14,712 nt of DNA, taken from Planctomycetota bacterium (GTDB lineage Bacteria; Planctomycetota; SZUA-567). Below the pieces are notes generated by a model, which was not told the DNA's origin, did no database searches, and saw only the letters and a list, made by a program, of their open reading frames with translations. This document shows positions 13,215 to 14,712 of the stretch, piece by piece. Numbering within the stretch: position 1 is the stretch's first letter; every line of letters starts with the position of its first letter. The stretch lies in contig JAJBTL010000351.1 in NCBI GenBank assembly GCA_020860865.1, positions 1 through 14,712 on the forward strand, given 5' to 3'. The position numbers were made by a program, and so were the translations under genes.

Positions 13215-14712
13215 GCCGGGACCTCCTCGCCGACGGTGGCGTATTTCATGATGTTTTCCTGGGAAAGTTCCTCGCGGGCAAGCCGTGCGACAATGCGTCC
13301 GGCCCGCATGACGCAGACCGAATCGCACATGTTGATGACTTCGGGGAGATCGGAGGAAACCATGACGATGGCCAGCCCCTGCCCGGCCAGATGGTTCATG
13401 ATGGAATAGATTTCGTGCTTGGCGCCGACGTCGACGCCGCGCGTCGGTTCGTCGAGAATAAGCAGCTTCGGCTCGGTGGCGAGCCATTTCGCCAACACCA
13501 CCTTTTGCTGATTGCCGCCGGACAGGCTCGACACCTCGATGTTCGGCGAGGCCGCCTTGATGCGGAGGCTGTCGAAATAGGTGCGGACAAGCTTGTCCTT
13601 CCGCCGGTCGCTGAGGAACGGCCCGTTCATGACATGGCGCAACGCCGCCAGGGTCAGGTTGTAGCCGACGGAGTCACTGAGGATAAGCCCCTGCTTCTTC
13701 CTGTCCTCCGGCACCATGCCGATGCCGGACTCGATGGCGGCCCGGGTAGTGCGGAACCGGACCTCGCGGCCGTTCAGGACAATGGTGCCGGAATCGAATT
13801 CGGTACCGCCGAAAATCGCGGTCATGACTTCGCTCCGGCCTGCCCCGACCAACCCGGAAAAACCGAGGATTTCCCCTTTTCTCACCGAAAACGAGACGTT
13901 GTCGAACACGCCGTCCCGGGTGAGATTTCGAACATCGAGGACGACGTCCCCGATGTCGTGGAACGATCGGTCGTGGAAATTCTTCAGATCGCGCCCGACC
14001 ATCATGCTCACCAGCTCGTCCGCGTTCGTTTCCCGGGTCACCCTGGTCCCGACATAGGTGCCGTCCCGGATAACCGTTACCCTATCGGAAATGCGGAACA
14101 GCTCTTCCATGCGGTGGGAAATGTAGACGATACTGACCTGCTGGGCGCGCAGCCTGGCGATTGTTTCGAAAAGCTTTTCAACCTCTTCGTCGGACAGGGA
14201 CGATGTCGGCTCGTCCATGACGAGGATTTTGACATTAAAGGAGATGGCCTTGACAATCTCCACCATCTGCTGCTTGGCGATGGAGAGGCTGGCGACGGGC
14301 CGGGTGACGTCGATGTCCAGCCCAAGCGCCGCCACCATTTTCCGCGCCTCGGCCTCGATGCGATTTATATTCGTGAGGCCGGCGGTGGTCGGCTCCCGGC
14401 CAAGAAAAATGTTCTGGGCCACACTGAGGTGCGGGACAAGGACGATTTCCTGGTGGATTATGCCGATGCCCCGAGCCTGGGCGGCGTGGACGTTTTTCAT
14501 CACCACGGGAGCGCCGCCAATGACTATAGTGCCGGTGTCGGGCTGGTGAATGCCGCCAAGGACCTTGACAAGCGTCGACTTGCCGGTGCCGTTTTCGCCA
14601 AGCAGGGCGTGGACTTCACCGAGGCGCAGTTCGAAGTCCAGCCCTTTGAGGGCATGGACGCCGCCAAAGCTTATCGAAATATTCTTCATTTCGAGAATGA
14701 TGTCTGCCACAG
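13211..14712 (-). CDS. RbsA/MglA-type sugar ABC transporter ATP-binding protein (two fused ATPase domains)
   Basis: Energy-coupling subunit of a CUT2 sugar importer, with two nucleotide-binding domains in about 499 residues, as usual. Domain 1: Walker A GENGTGKST at 38-46, a degenerate signature SLSIAKQQ at 141-148, and Walker B ILVMDEPTSSL with Glu167. Domain 2: a Walker A-like loop without Lys (GLVGAGRSE, 286-294), a full LSGGNQQ signature at 396-402 and Walker B LLILDEPT. This asymmetry is standard for RbsA/XylG/MglA, in which site 2 is catalytically weakened. The likely start is the GTG at 14710-14708, fitting the family N-terminus (ADIILEMKNISISFGG), but the ribosome site lies beyond the window edge, so a start further upstream cannot be excluded. 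The substrate-binding protein gene is probably upstream (inference). Confidence 0.95.
   Translation of the reverse strand, partial: VADIILEMKNISISFGGVHALKGLDFELRLGEVHALLGENGTGKSTLVKVLGGIHQPDTGTIVIGGAPVVMKNVHAAQARGIGIIHQEIVLVPHLSVAQNIFLGREPTTAGLTNINRIEAEARKMVAALGLDIDVTRPVASLSIAKQQMVEIVKAISFNVKILVMDEPTSSLSDEEVEKLFETIARLRAQQVSIVYISHRMEELFRISDRVTVIRDGTYVGTRVTRETNADELVSMMVGRDLKNFHDRSFHDIGDVVLDVRNLTRDGVFDNVSFSVRKGEILGFSGLVGAGRSEVMTAIFGGTEFDSGTIVLNGREVRFRTTRAAIESGIGMVPEDRKKQGLILSDSVGYNLTLAALRHVMNGPFLSDRRKDKLVRTYFDSLRIKAASPNIEVSSLSGGNQQKVVLAKWLATEPKLLILDEPTRGVDVGAKHEIYSIMNHLAGQGLAIVMVSSDLPEVINMCDSVCVMRAGRIVARLAREELSQENIMKYATVGEEVPA

Noticed and set aside
12585..13409. A 274-codon plus-strand frame opposite the permease gene
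   Set aside because: The translation is low-complexity (Asp/Gly/Glu-rich) and antisense to a firm RbsC permease; there is no convincing ribosome site.
1..14712. tRNA, rRNA, CRISPR arrays, intact insertion sequences or a phage module
   Set aside because: No cloverleaf, rRNA-like, regularly spaced repeat or transposase/integrase sequence was recognised; the only mobile-like signal is the 144-bp element.

Overview
The window is a GC-rich bacterial chromosome segment (roughly 55-60% GC by eye) with compact operons, strong Shine-Dalgarno (SD) sites and intrinsic terminators. No single marker fixes the taxon. A sigma-28-type promoter points to a flagellated bacterium, the two-component pair resembles Gram-negative CpxR/CpxA, and the small regulator, the methyltransferase and the glycoside hydrolase resemble proteins I associate with Clostridia and other gut or sediment anaerobes. 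I place it no further than a flagellated, probably fermentative bacterium.

Layout, left to right. (1) 2-1960, + strand: the 3' end of a 2-hydroxycarboxylate (malate/citrate) transporter and a short malic enzyme, closed by a terminator; together they import malate and convert it to pyruvate. (2) 2129-4138, + strand: an alkylation-repair operon, an AdaA-AlkA fusion followed by an O6-alkylguanine methyltransferase. (3) 4342-4711: a small ABM/YgiN-type protein and its terminator. (4) 4712-6783: an OmpR/CpxR-type response regulator and a histidine kinase. A 144-bp element with long terminal inverted repeats lies between promoter and regulator. The kinase gene is split by a -1 frame change at an A-AAA-AAG site. 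(5) 6902-7530: a secreted protein with two copies of a beta-rich domain, with terminator. (6) 7542-9240: a sigma-28-type promoter driving a 507-residue protein of unknown function with three copies of a beta-hairpin/helix unit, with terminator.

(7) 9284-10576, - strand: a SAM methyltransferase, and a small CD3324/Mor-type helix-turn-helix protein. The latter has a consensus promoter, an 11-codon leader peptide with its own SD and mutually exclusive hairpins, which together look like an attenuation leader. (8) 10637-14712, - strand: a sugar-import and hydrolysis operon. It encodes an RbsA/MglA-type double ATPase (at the window edge), an RbsC-type permease coupled by an ATGA overlap, and a GH32-like cytoplasmic glycoside hydrolase carrying an in-frame amber codon. 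The substrate-binding protein is not in the window and may lie upstream.

The best candidates for undescribed biology are the leader-peptide/alternative-hairpin region (10405-10576), the apparent programmed frameshift in the kinase (6356-6382), the sigma-28-linked triple-repeat protein (7542-9138) and the 144-bp inverted-repeat element (4796-4949). No tRNA, rRNA, CRISPR array or intact insertion sequence was seen.
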